From Pseudomonas soli (GTDB taxonomy: Bacteria > Pseudomonadota > Gammaproteobacteria > Pseudomonadales > Pseudomonadaceae), in assembly GCF_900110655.1 (NCBI RefSeq), contig NZ_FOEQ01000016.1, forward strand, positions 24,431 to 88,430: a DNA stretch of 64,000 bases, read 5' to 3'. The position numbers were made by a program, and so were the translations under genes. Below are positions 33,502-42,060 of the stretch, one piece after another. Each line of letters opens with the position of its first letter. Within the stretch, counting starts at the first letter, position 1. The notes below the pieces were generated by a model, which worked only from the letters and a program-made list of their open reading frames with translations, ran no database searches and was not told where the DNA came from.

Positions 33502-34290
33502 ATGGAGTCAACCAACAACTCTTTGGGTGAGTTCGAATCAACCCTGAAGAAGCATGCCCAGGAGCTGGTCGAGAGCCTCGAGCGCGGCCGGTTCGGTGAG
33601 GCGGTGCAGCTGATCCACCAACTGAACCAGACCCGCGACCGCGGGCTGTACCAGGAAGTCGGCAAGCTCACCCGCGAACTGCACAGTGCAATCGTCAACT
33701 TCCAGATCGACCCGGCCATGCCGCAGGCCGAGGAAGTGTCGCAGATTACCGATGCCGCCGAGCGCCTCTCCTACGTGGTCCGCCTCACCGAAGGTGCGGC
33801 CAACCGCACCATGGACCTGGCGGAGGCGTGTACCCCGGTGCTCAACGATCTTGCCAGCGAGGCGCAGAGCCTGTCCGCCGACTGGCAGCGCTTCATGCGC
33901 CGCGAGGTGGCAGCGCCGGAATTCCGTGAGCTGGTCAAGCGTGTGGACAGTTTCCTGACGCACAGTGCCGAAGGTAATCAGAAGGTCGCGGGCCATATCA
34001 ACGATATCGTCCTGGCCCAGGATTATCAGGATCTCACCGGCCAGGTGATCAAACGGGTGACCACGCTGGTCACCGAAGTCGAAAGCAATCTGCTCAAGCT
34101 CGTGCTGATGGCAAGCCAGGTCGACCGCTTTGCCGGTATCGAACATGACCACCAGCAGCTGCGCGCTGAAAAAGATCAAGAAAAACATCCGACTCGGGGT
34201 GAAGGTCCGCAGATTCATGCCGATAAGCGTGAAGACGTCGTGTCCAGCCAGGACGATGTCGACGATCTGTTGTCCAGCCTGGGTTTTTAA
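33502..34290 (+). CDS. cheZ: CheY-P phosphatase CheZ
   Basis: CheZ (262 residues) dephosphorylates CheY. It is mostly long helix. The catalytic helix AQDYQDLTGQVIKRVTTLV carries the acidic/Gln pair that attacks CheY-P. The C-terminal tail DDVDDLLSSLGF is the CheY-tethering peptide, preceded by a charged linker. It lies between cheY and cheA in the usual order. Confidence 0.95.
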   Translation: MESTNNSLGEFESTLKKHAQELVESLERGRFGEAVQLIHQLNQTRDRGLYQEVGKLTRELHSAIVNFQIDPAMPQAEEVSQITDAAERLSYVVRLTEGAANRTMDLAEACTPVLNDLASEAQSLSADWQRFMRREVAAPEFRELVKRVDSFLTHSAEGNQKVAGHINDIVLAQDYQDLTGQVIKRVTTLVTEVESNLLKLVLMASQVDRFAGIEHDHQQLRAEKDQEKHPTRGEGPQIHADKREDVVSSQDDVDDLLSSLGF

Positions 34291-34302
34291 GGAGCACGTT
34301 TA

Positions 34303-36516
34303 ATGAGCTTCGGCGCCGATGAAGAAATCCTCCAGGATTTCCTGGTAGAAGCCGGCGAAATCCTCGAGCAACTGTCCGAGCAATTGGTCGAGCTGGAAAG
34401 CCGGCCCGATGATGCGGACCTGCTCAACGCGATTTTCCGCGGTTTCCACACTGTAAAAGGGGGCGCCGGCTTCCTTCAGCTCAATGAGTTGGTGGAGTGC
34501 TGCCACATTGCCGAGAACGTGTTCGACATCCTGCGCAAAGGTGAGCGCCGGGTCGACGCGGAACTGATGGACGTGGTGCTCGAAGCACTCGACACGGTCA
34601 ACAGCATGTTTGGCCAGGTGCGCGAGCGCACCGACGTCACACCGGCCACCCGCGAGCTGCTGGCAGCGCTGTCGCGCCTGGCCGAGCCCGCTGGCGCCGA
34701 AGAACCGGCTCCGGTCGAGGTCGCCGTTGTCGCCGAAGTGCCGGCTGCCGAGCCCGACATCACCGACACCGAGTTCGAGCAACTGCTTGATTCGCTCGAT
34801 GCGGTCAAGGCCGAGGCCCAGGTTCACGAGCAACTGCAGGGTGAACAGGTCAGCGCGGGTGGTGACGAGATTACCGACGCCGAATTTGAGTCGTTGCTCG
34901 ACCAGTTGCACGGCAAAGGCCAGTTTTCGCCAGATACCGCTGCCAGTGAGCCAGCGGCCGTTGCCCCTGCCAGTGATGAGATCACCGACGACGAATTCGA
35001 GTCGCTGCTCGATCAGTTGCACGGCAAGGGCACCTTCGCCGTCGACGCATTGCCTGGCGTCGCTGCGCCTGCAGCCAGTGAGGCCCCAGCGGCGGCCGAC
35101 GAGAGCATCACCGAACACGAATTCGAGGCGCTGCTCGACCAGTTGCACGGCAAGGGCAAGTTTTCTGGCGAGGCGGTTGTTGCCGAGGCGCCAGCCGCCG
35201 CTGTTGCCGCACCTGTCGCGGCCAAGGCCGAAGCCAAGCCGGTTGCCAAGCCGGCGCCTGCCCCCGCTCCCGCGCCAGCCGCTGCCAAGCCTGCCGCTCC
35301 GGCCCGGGCGCCGGCGCCGGCCGCCGACAAGCATGGCGCCAGCGAGGCGGAGACCACCGTGCGGGTCGACACCGCGCGCCTGGACGAGATCATGAACATG
35401 GTCGGCGAACTGGTGCTGGTGCGTAACCGCCTGGTGCGCCTGGGGCTCAACAGCGGCGACGAGGCCATGTCCAAGGCCGTGTCCAACCTCGATGTGGTCA
35501 CCGCCGACCTGCAGACCGCGGTCATGAAGACGCGCATGCAGCCAATCAAGAAGGTCTTCGGGCGGTTCCCGCGCCTGGTTCGCGACCTGGCTCGCCAGCT
35601 CAAGAAAGAGATCAACCTGGAGCTGGTCGGCGAAGAAACCGACCTGGACAAGAACCTGGTCGAGGCTCTGGCCGACCCGTTGGTGCACTTGGTGCGCAAC
35701 GCCGTCGACCATGGCGTCGAGATGCCCGACGAGCGCGAGGCCTCCGGCAAGTCGCGCATGGGTCGGGTGGTGCTGTCCGCCGAGCAGGAAGGTGATCACA
35801 TCCTGCTGTCGATTTCCGACGACGGCAAGGGCATGGACCCGAGCATCCTGCGCGCCAAGGCCGTGGAAAAGGGGCTGATGGACAAGGACGCGGCCGACCG
35901 CCTGAGCGAGTCGGACTGCTACAACCTGATCTTCGCCCCGGGCTTCTCGACCAAGACAGAGATCTCCGACGTGTCCGGCCGCGGTGTCGGCATGGACGTG
36001 GTGAAGACCAAGATTTCCCAGCTCAACGGCTCGATCAACATCTTCTCGGCCAAGGGTCAGGGCTCGAAGATCGTCATCAAGGTGCCGCTGACACTGGCGA
36101 TCATGCCGACGCTGATGGTGATGCTGGCCAACCAGGCGTTCGCCTTCCCGCTGGTCAACGTCAACGAGATCTTCCACCTCGACCTGTCGCGCACCAACGT
36201 GGTCGATGGCCAGGAAGTGGTGATCGTGCGCGACAAGGCGCTGCCACTGTTCTACCTCAAGCGCTGGCTGGTCCAGGACCACGAGCACGAAGAGCAGCAC
36301 GAAGGTCATGTGGTGATCCTCTCGGTCGGCACCCAGCGCATCGGTTTCGTGGTCGACCAGTTGGTCGGCCAGGAAGAGGTGGTGATCAAGCCGTTGGGCA
36401 AGATGCTGCAGGGAACCCCGGGCATGTCCGGCGCGACCATCACCGGTGACGGCCGTATCGCGCTGATCCTCGACGTCCCGAGCATGCTCAAGCGTTACGC
36501 CGCCCGGCGTATTTGA
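34303..36516 (+). CDS. cheA: Chemotaxis histidine kinase CheA
   Basis: CheA (737 residues) is the kinase of the flagellar chemotaxis array. The P1 Hpt domain has His49 in FRGFHTVKGGAGF. A long linker (about 130-350) contains four related acidic motifs of the form DEITD-EFESLLDQLHGKG, followed by a Pro/Ala stretch. The dimerisation P3 domain starts at TTVRVDTARLDEIMNMVGEL, the ATPase P4 has LVHLVRNAVDHGVE, DDGKGMD and GRGVGMDVV, and P5 (CheW-like) ends the protein. A classical P2 domain is not recognisable; the motifs occupy its place. Confidence 0.97.
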   Translation: MSFGADEEILQDFLVEAGEILEQLSEQLVELESRPDDADLLNAIFRGFHTVKGGAGFLQLNELVECCHIAENVFDILRKGERRVDAELMDVVLEALDTVNSMFGQVRERTDVTPATRELLAALSRLAEPAGAEEPAPVEVAVVAEVPAAEPDITDTEFEQLLDSLDAVKAEAQVHEQLQGEQVSAGGDEITDAEFESLLDQLHGKGQFSPDTAASEPAAVAPASDEITDDEFESLLDQLHGKGTFAVDALPGVAAPAASEAPAAADESITEHEFEALLDQLHGKGKFSGEAVVAEAPAAAVAAPVAAKAEAKPVAKPAPAPAPAPAAAKPAAPARAPAPAADKHGASEAETTVRVDTARLDEIMNMVGELVLVRNRLVRLGLNSGDEAMSKAVSNLDVVTADLQTAVMKTRMQPIKKVFGRFPRLVRDLARQLKKEINLELVGEETDLDKNLVEALADPLVHLVRNAVDHGVEMPDEREASGKSRMGRVVLSAEQEGDHILLSISDDGKGMDPSILRAKAVEKGLMDKDAADRLSESDCYNLIFAPGFSTKTEISDVSGRGVGMDVVKTKISQLNGSINIFSAKGQGSKIVIKVPLTLAIMPTLMVMLANQAFAFPLVNVNEIFHLDLSRTNVVDGQEVVIVRDKALPLFYLKRWLVQDHEHEEQHEGHVVILSVGTQRIGFVVDQLVGQEEVVIKPLGKMLQGTPGMSGATITGDGRIALILDVPSMLKRYAARRI

Positions 36517-36561
36517 TTTCGGTGGCGCGCCCAGGCGGGTGCGCCGCCTAACGGAGTGTTT

Positions 36562-37686
36562 ATGGCAGTCAAGGTCCTGGTGGTGGATGATTCCGGTTTC
36601 TTCCGCCGCCGTGTCTCGGAAATTCTCGCGTCCGACCCGACGATCCAGGTCGTGGGTACCGCGACCAACGGCAAGGAAGCGATCGACCAGGCGCTGGCGC
36701 TCAAGCCCGATGTCATTACCATGGACTATGAAATGCCCATGATGGACGGCATCACTGCGGTGCGTCACATCATGCAGCGCTGCCCGACGCCGGTATTGAT
36801 GTTCTCCTCGCTGACCCATGAAGGCGCCCGCGTCACCCTCGACGCCCTGGATGCCGGTGCGGTCGACTACCTGCCGAAGAATTTCGAAGACATCTCGCGC
36901 AACCCGGAGAAGGTCAAGCAGATGCTCTGCGAGAAGGTCCACACCATCTCGCGCAGCAACCGACGTTTCAGTGCCTATTCGAGCCCGGCCCCAGCCGCCG
37001 CGCCTGCACCGGCCAGCAGCCAGGCTCCAGCCAGCAGCTTTGCCGGTACCGCGCCTGCGCGCACTGCCACCCCGGCCCGCGCCGCAGCAACGGCTGCCAC
37101 GCATTCGCCGGCACCCAAGCGTAAGCCGTACAAACTGGTTGCGATCGGCACCTCCACGGGCGGTCCGGTTGCGCTGCAGCGGGTGCTGACCCAACTGCCC
37201 GCCGGTTTCCCGGCGCCGATCGTGTTGATCCAGCACATGCCGGCGGCCTTCACCAAGGCCTTTGCCGAGCGCTTGGACAAACTGTGCAAGATCAATGTCA
37301 AAGAGGCCGAGGACGGTGACGTGCTGCGCCCGGGCCTGGCCCTGTTGGCCCCGGGTGGCAAGCAGATGATGGTCGACGGCCGTGGCACGGTGAAGATCCT
37401 GCCGGGCGATGAACGCCTGAACTACAAACCCTGCGTGGATATCACCTTTGGTTCCGCTGCCAAGTCCTACGGCGACAAGGTGCTCTCGGTGGTCCTCACC
37501 GGCATGGGCGCCGATGGCCGCGAAGGCGCGCGCCTGCTCAAGCAGGGTGGCAGCACCGTGTGGGCGCAGGATGAAGCCAGCTGTGTGATCTATGGCATGC
37601 CCATGGCGATCGTCAAGGCCAACCTCGCCGACGCTGTCTACAGCCTTGACGAGATCGGCAAGCACTTGGTCGAGGCGTGCGTCTGA
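36562..37686 (+). CDS. cheB: Chemoreceptor glutamate methylesterase CheB
   Basis: CheB (374 residues) removes methyl groups from chemoreceptors and is activated by CheA. The receiver domain has Asp55 in VITMDYEMPMMDG. An Ala/Pro-rich linker (about 135-185) joins it to the esterase domain, whose catalytic residues lie in IGTSTGGPVALQ (Ser), LIQHMPAAFTKAF (His) and LTGMGADGREGA (Asp). The ATG at 36562 follows ACGGAG. Its stop overlaps the motC start. Confidence 0.96.
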   Translation: MAVKVLVVDDSGFFRRRVSEILASDPTIQVVGTATNGKEAIDQALALKPDVITMDYEMPMMDGITAVRHIMQRCPTPVLMFSSLTHEGARVTLDALDAGAVDYLPKNFEDISRNPEKVKQMLCEKVHTISRSNRRFSAYSSPAPAAAPAPASSQAPASSFAGTAPARTATPARAAATAATHSPAPKRKPYKLVAIGTSTGGPVALQRVLTQLPAGFPAPIVLIQHMPAAFTKAFAERLDKLCKINVKEAEDGDVLRPGLALLAPGGKQMMVDGRGTVKILPGDERLNYKPCVDITFGSAAKSYGDKVLSVVLTGMGADGREGARLLKQGGSTVWAQDEASCVIYGMPMAIVKANLADAVYSLDEIGKHLVEACV

Positions 37687-38426
37687 TGGATGTATTGAGC
37701 CTGATCGGCCTGATCCTCGCCTTTGTCGCCATCGTCGGCGGCAATTTCATGGAGGGCGGCCACGTCGGTGCGCTGATCAACGGCCCGGCGGCACTGATCG
37801 TGCTGGGCGGCACCCTGGCGGCGGCATTGCTGCAGTCGCCGCTGTCGTCGTTCAAACGTGCCCTGCAGATCATCCGCTGGATTTTCTTCCCGCCACGGGT
37901 GGACCTGGCCGGCGGCATCGACCGGGTGGTGAACTGGAGCCTGACGGCGCGCAAGGAAGGCCTGCTGGGCCTGGAAGGCGTCGCCGATGCCGAGCCTGAC
38001 CCCTATGCGCGCAAAGGCCTGCAGTTGCTGGTCGACGGTGCCGAGCCGGAAGCCATTCGCAGCATCCTCGAAGTCGATTTCTTGACCCAGGAGTCCCGTG
38101 ACATCCAGGCTGCCAAGGTGTTCGAGAGCATGGGCGGCTACGCGCCGACCATCGGCATCATCGGTGCGGTCATGGGGCTGATCCATGTGATGGGCAACCT
38201 CGCCGATCCCTCGCAACTGGGCAACGGCATCGCCGTCGCCTTCGTCGCCACCATCTATGGCGTGGCCAGCGCCAACCTTATCCTGTTGCCGGTCGCCAAC
38301 AAGCTCAAGGCCATCACCCTGCGCCAGTCGCGTTACCGCGAGATGCTGCTCGAAGGCCTGCTGTCGATTGCCGAAGGCGAGAACCCACGCTCGATCGAGC
38401 TGAAGCTGCAAGGCTTCATGGAGTAA
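37686..38426 (+). CDS. motC: Flagellar stator protein MotC (MotA family)
   Basis: MotC (246 residues) is the second MotA-type stator subunit of pseudomonads. It has four membrane helices: two near the N-terminus (LSLIGLILAFVAIVGGNF and the following GGTLAAALL) and two after residue 140 (APTIGIIGAVMGLIHVM and IAVAFVATIYGVASANLILL). The charged cytoplasmic loop between them contacts FliG. With MotD it supports swarming in P. aeruginosa. The ATG overlaps the cheB stop. Confidence 0.93.
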   Translation: MDVLSLIGLILAFVAIVGGNFMEGGHVGALINGPAALIVLGGTLAAALLQSPLSSFKRALQIIRWIFFPPRVDLAGGIDRVVNWSLTARKEGLLGLEGVADAEPDPYARKGLQLLVDGAEPEAIRSILEVDFLTQESRDIQAAKVFESMGGYAPTIGIIGAVMGLIHVMGNLADPSQLGNGIAVAFVATIYGVASANLILLPVANKLKAITLRQSRYREMLLEGLLSIAEGENPRSIELKLQGFME

Positions 38427-38429
38427 GCC

Positions 38430-39287
38430 ATGGCACGCCGTCGCAAAGTCGAAGAGCACGAGAACCACGAACGCTGGTTGGTCTCGTATGCCGACTTCAT
38501 TACCCTGCTGTTCGCCTTCTTCGTGGTCATGTACTCGATTTCGTCGATCAACGAAGGCAAGTACAAGCAGATCTCCCAGGCGCTGATCGGCGTGTTCAAC
38601 GACCCCGAGCGCAGCATGAAACCGATCCCGATCGGCGATGAGCGCCCGCTGAGCGTCAAGCCGGCCGAACCGTTGATCAAGGACAGCGAGCAGACCGACG
38701 CGGGCCTGGCGCAGACCAGCGCCGACCCGCTCAAGACCATCGCCGACGATATGCGTGACGCCTTCGGCGACCTGATCAAGTCCAACCAGATGACCGTGCG
38801 CGGTAATGAATTGTGGGTGGAGATCGAGCTCAACTCCTCGCTGTTGTTCGCCAGCGCCGATGCCATGCCCAGTGATGTCGCATTCGAAATCATCGAGAAG
38901 GTGGCGAAGATCCTCAGGCCGTTCGCCAACCCGGTGCACGTCGAGGGTTTCACCGACAACCTGCCGATCCGTACCGCCCAGTATCCGACCAACTGGGAGC
39001 TGTCGTCGGCGCGGGCGGCGAGCATCGTCCGCTTGCTGGCCATGGAAGGGGTCAACCCGGCGCGCATGGCATCGGTGGGGTATGGCGAGTACCAGCCGGT
39101 GGCCAGCAACGACACTGCCGACGGCCGCGCGCGCAACCGCCGGGTGGTGCTGGTGATCTCGCGTAACCTGGAAGTGCGCCGCAGCCTGACCGGCAGCGGC
39201 AGCGCCAACGCCACCCCGGACGCGGCGATGCGCCGGGCTGGCACACAAAGTGCACCAGCCTCGCCAGCACCGACGACCGGGGGCTGA
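38430..39287 (+). CDS. motD: Flagellar stator protein MotD (MotB family)
   Basis: MotD (285 residues) is the proton-carrying, peptidoglycan-anchored stator partner of MotC. The membrane helix contains the essential Asp in VSYADFITLLFAFFVVMYSI. The periplasmic OmpA-like domain binds the wall (HVEGFTDNLPIRTAQYPTNW, then ELSSARAASIVRLLAMEGVN). In P. aeruginosa FlgZ/YcgR with c-di-GMP acts on this stator set. The Ala/Pro-rich tail is not conserved. Confidence 0.94.
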   Translation: MARRRKVEEHENHERWLVSYADFITLLFAFFVVMYSISSINEGKYKQISQALIGVFNDPERSMKPIPIGDERPLSVKPAEPLIKDSEQTDAGLAQTSADPLKTIADDMRDAFGDLIKSNQMTVRGNELWVEIELNSSLLFASADAMPSDVAFEIIEKVAKILRPFANPVHVEGFTDNLPIRTAQYPTNWELSSARAASIVRLLAMEGVNPARMASVGYGEYQPVASNDTADGRARNRRVVLVISRNLEVRRSLTGSGSANATPDAAMRRAGTQSAPASPAPTTGG

Positions 39288-39365
39288 TTTCGTCAAATCC
39301 CCGTCACTGAACTTCACACCGTTCCCGGCAGGGCAGGCGGCCATACCGGGAGGAAGCAACGCACG

Positions 39366-40154
39366 ATGAGAGTCTGGGCAGTAGCCAATCAAAAAGGTGG
39401 CGTCGGCAAGACCACCACCACCATCGCCCTGGCCGGCCTGCTGGCCGAGGCGGGCAAGCGCGTGGTCGTGGTCGACCTCGACCCGCACGGCTCGATGACC
39501 AGCTACTTCGGGCACAACCCCGATGCGCTGGAGCACAGCTGCTACGACCTGTTCCTGCACAAAGGCACGGTGCCCGACGGGCTGCCGGGCCAGCTGCTGC
39601 TACCCACCAGTGATGAGCGTATCTCGCTGCTGCCGTCGAGCACCGCGTTGGCGGTGCTTGAGCGTCAGTCGCCGGGCCAGAGTGGCTTGGGCCTGGTGAT
39701 CGCCAAGAGTCTGGCGCAGCTGTGGCAGGATTTCGACTTCGCCCTGATCGACAGCCCACCCTTGCTGGGCGTGCTGATGGTCAACGCCCTGGCCGCCAGC
39801 CAGCAGTTGGTGATCCCGGTGCAGACCGAGTTTCTCGCGGTCAAGGGCCTGGAGCGCATGGTTGGCACGCTGGGCATGATCAACCGTTCGCGCAAGCAGG
39901 CGTTGCCGTACCAGATCGTGCCGACCCTGTTCGACCGCCGCACGCAGGCTTCGCTGGGCACCTTGAAAGTGCTGCGCGACACCTATGGCGATCAGGTCTG
40001 GCAAGGCTACATCCCGGTGGATACACGCTTGCGCGATGCCAGCCGTAACGGCGTAACGCCTTCGCAGTTCGATGGCAAGAGCCGTGGCGTGGTGGCCTAT
40101 CGCGCGCTGCTCAAGCACCTGTTGACCTACCGTTCCGCGTTGCAGGTGGCCTGA
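39366..40154 (+). CDS. parC: ParA-like ATPase of the chemotaxis cluster (ParC)
   Basis: A 262-residue MinD/ParA family ATPase. The deviant Walker A is ANQKGGVGKTTTTIALAGLL, with VVVDLDPHGSMTSYFG and ALIDSPPLLGVLMVNALAAS. In Vibrio and Pseudomonas, ParA-like genes in this position between motD and cheW position polar chemoreceptor arrays (ParC), so this is not the chromosomal ParA. GGAGGAAG precedes the ATG, and the stop overlaps the next gene by one base. Confidence 0.88.
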   Translation: MRVWAVANQKGGVGKTTTTIALAGLLAEAGKRVVVVDLDPHGSMTSYFGHNPDALEHSCYDLFLHKGTVPDGLPGQLLLPTSDERISLLPSSTALAVLERQSPGQSGLGLVIAKSLAQLWQDFDFALIDSPPLLGVLMVNALAASQQLVIPVQTEFLAVKGLERMVGTLGMINRSRKQALPYQIVPTLFDRRTQASLGTLKVLRDTYGDQVWQGYIPVDTRLRDASRNGVTPSQFDGKSRGVVAYRALLKHLLTYRSALQVA

Positions 40155-41074
40155 TGAACCAGGCGCCGCATATCACCACCAAGCCGCAGATGGCTTTGCA
40201 GTCCTACCTTGATGGTTTGCTGCAGGAAGCCACCGAGCCATTCGAGTTGCCGCCCGAGCAGGATCTGCCTGTCGCGCCACCCGTGGAGCCGGCCCCCGCC
40301 GATGAGTTCGAGGTGGCGGTCCGCGAGGAACAGGCCCGCGATGCTCAACGCCAGGCCATGCCAGTCGCGCCTGCGCCCCGGCCTTTCGCCGAGCCGCAGG
40401 CCAAGGTCCTGCCAACCGTTCTGCCGCCTGCCACGCCTGTCATGGAGCCGGTGGTGGCGGTGGTCGAGCGCGAGGTGCTGGCCGAGGCGAGCATCCCGCT
40501 GTTGACTGAAGCCCCGGCCATCGAGCCGGCAATGCCACTGGTGGAACTGCACGTACCGGCGGCCCCTGCCGCGCCAACACCTCCGGCGACAGTCGACGGG
40601 CGCCCGGAATGGGCCGCCGAGCCATTCGAATGCCTGCTGTTCGATGTCGCCGGGCTGACCCTGGCGGTACCGCTGGTGTGCCTGGGCTCGATCTACACTC
40701 TGGCCGGCCAGGAGTTGACGCCGCTATTCGGCCAGCCGGACTGGTTCCTCGGCATCCTCACCTGCCAGGCGGGCAACCTCAAGGTGCTGGATACCGCCCG
40801 CTGGGTCATGCCCGACCGCTACCGGGACGATTTCCGCCAGGGCCTGCAATACGTCATTTCGGTCCAGGGCTACGAATGGGGGCTGGCCGTGCACCAGGTC
40901 AGCCGCTCGCTGCGCCTGGACCCGAGCGAGATCAAGTGGCGCAGCCAGCGCGGCCAACGCCCGTGGCTGGCCGGCACGGTGATCGAACACATGTGCGCGC
41001 TGCTCGACGTCGCCGAGCTGGCCGAGCTGATCGCCAGTGGCGCGGTCAAGCAGATGAACACCAAACACAACTGA
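40154..41074 (+). CDS. parP: CheW-like array protein ParP
   Basis: A 306-residue protein with an unstructured Pro/Glu/Ala-rich N-terminal half and a C-terminal CheW-like domain (ECLLFDVAGLTLAVPLVCLG, FLGILTCQAGNLKVLDTARW). This architecture, beside parC and cheW, matches ParP, which couples ParC to CheA/receptor arrays at the pole. Its ATG overlaps the parC stop, so the two are coupled. A minimal CheW follows. Confidence 0.87.
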   Translation: MNQAPHITTKPQMALQSYLDGLLQEATEPFELPPEQDLPVAPPVEPAPADEFEVAVREEQARDAQRQAMPVAPAPRPFAEPQAKVLPTVLPPATPVMEPVVAVVEREVLAEASIPLLTEAPAIEPAMPLVELHVPAAPAAPTPPATVDGRPEWAAEPFECLLFDVAGLTLAVPLVCLGSIYTLAGQELTPLFGQPDWFLGILTCQAGNLKVLDTARWVMPDRYRDDFRQGLQYVISVQGYEWGLAVHQVSRSLRLDPSEIKWRSQRGQRPWLAGTVIEHMCALLDVAELAELIASGAVKQMNTKHN

Positions 41075-41141
41075 ATCAACGCCGCTACTGCCGCGGCAAC
41101 ACAGAGCACACCGCCAATGGCGGATTTTGAGGGCTAGGGGA

Positions 41142-41621
41142 ATGAAAAAGTCGTCTGCACAAGGTTCCGAAGATCCGATCCTGCAGTGGGTAACCTTCCG
41201 TCTGGACAACGAGTCCTACGGCATCAATGTCATGCAGGTGCAGGAAGTCCTGCGCTACACCGAGATCGCCCCGGTACCGGGCGCCCCCAGCTATGTGCTG
41301 GGCATCATCAACCTGCGCGGCAACGTGGTGACGGTGATCGACACCCGCCAGCGCTTCGGCTTGATGTCGAGCGAAGTCACCGACAACACCCGTATCGTCA
41401 TCATCGAGGCGGACAAGCAGGTGGTCGGCATCCTCGTCGACAGCGTCGCTGAAGTGGTGTACCTGCGCCAGTCGGAGATCGAGACCGCGCCGAACGTCGG
41501 CAACGAAGAATCGGCGAAGTTCATCCAGGGCGTGTGCAACAAGAATGGCGAGCTGCTGATCCTGGTCGAGCTGGACAAGATGATGACCGAGGAAGAGTGG
41601 TCCGAGCTGGAGAACATCTGA
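41142..41621 (+). CDS. cheW: Chemotaxis coupling protein CheW
   Basis: CheW (159 residues) links chemoreceptors to CheA. WVTFRLDNESYGINVMQVQE, PGAPSYVLGIINLRGNVVTV and RIVIIEADKQVVGILVDSVA cover the two SH3-like subdomains. The ATG at 41142 follows AGGGGA; a frame beginning at 41127 would add five residues. It is the full-length core coupling protein, distinct from the ParP-type protein just before it. Confidence 0.95.
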   Translation: MKKSSAQGSEDPILQWVTFRLDNESYGINVMQVQEVLRYTEIAPVPGAPSYVLGIINLRGNVVTVIDTRQRFGLMSSEVTDNTRIVIIEADKQVVGILVDSVAEVVYLRQSEIETAPNVGNEESAKFIQGVCNKNGELLILVELDKMMTEEEWSELENI

Positions 41622-41622
41622 G

Positions 41623-42018
41623 TTGATCTTCGAGGTTGCTGTCATCTTCCTGGCGCTGCTGTGGGCACTGAGCCTGTGGTTCTTCCTCAACTACAGCAAG
41701 CGCCAGCGCGAGCTGGCCGCCCAGCAGGCCCAGGGCGATGCGCTGCGTGACCAGCGCATCAAGGACCTCGCCAAACGCTTGGACGACTACCAGAACGGTA
41801 CCGTGCGCATGGGCGAAGCGATCCATGAATTGCGCGCGGTGGTGGCGCCGCTGCCCGAGAAGCTCCAGCAACTCGAGCAGCGCGACCCCAACAGCGTCAC
41901 CTTCGCCCAGGCCGCCAAGCTGGTGGGCATGGGCGCCAGCGTCGAGGAGCTGACCCAGACCTGCGGGTTGACCCAGGCCGAGGCGCAGTTGATGAGCAAG
42001 CTGCACCGCGGCGAGTGA
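41623..42018 (+). CDS. DUF2802 membrane protein
   Basis: A 131-residue protein that begins with a membrane helix (VAVIFLALLWALSLWFFLNY) followed by a long coiled coil (KRQRELAAQQAQGDALRDQR and onward). The C-terminal helix-turn-helix-like part is SVEELTQTCGLTQAEAQLMS. This fits DUF2802, a family usually found after cheW at the end of pseudomonad flagellar clusters; its function is unknown. The start is TTG at 41623, just after the cheW stop, so translation is probably coupled. A strong terminator follows. Confidence 0.85.
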   Translation: MIFEVAVIFLALLWALSLWFFLNYSKRQRELAAQQAQGDALRDQRIKDLAKRLDDYQNGTVRMGEAIHELRAVVAPLPEKLQQLEQRDPNSVTFAQAAKLVGMGASVEELTQTCGLTQAEAQLMSKLHRGE

Positions 42019-42024
42019 GCAAGG

Positions 42025-42050
42025 AAGGCGACCTGGCGGTCGCCTTTTTT
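42025..42050 (+). terminator. Terminator ending the che-mot-par-cheW operon
   Basis: AAGGCGACC (42025-42033), loop TGGC, GGTCGCCTT (42038-42046), then a T run. It also sits just past the end of the minus-strand toxin-like gene. Confidence 0.9.
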
Positions 42051-42060
42051 CATCCCGCAA

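Noticed and set aside
34300..37665. Open frame of about 1,121 codons on the minus strand across cheA and cheB
   Set aside because: Antisense shadow of two certain genes in the same strand-symmetric codon phase; its sequence has no recognisable domain.
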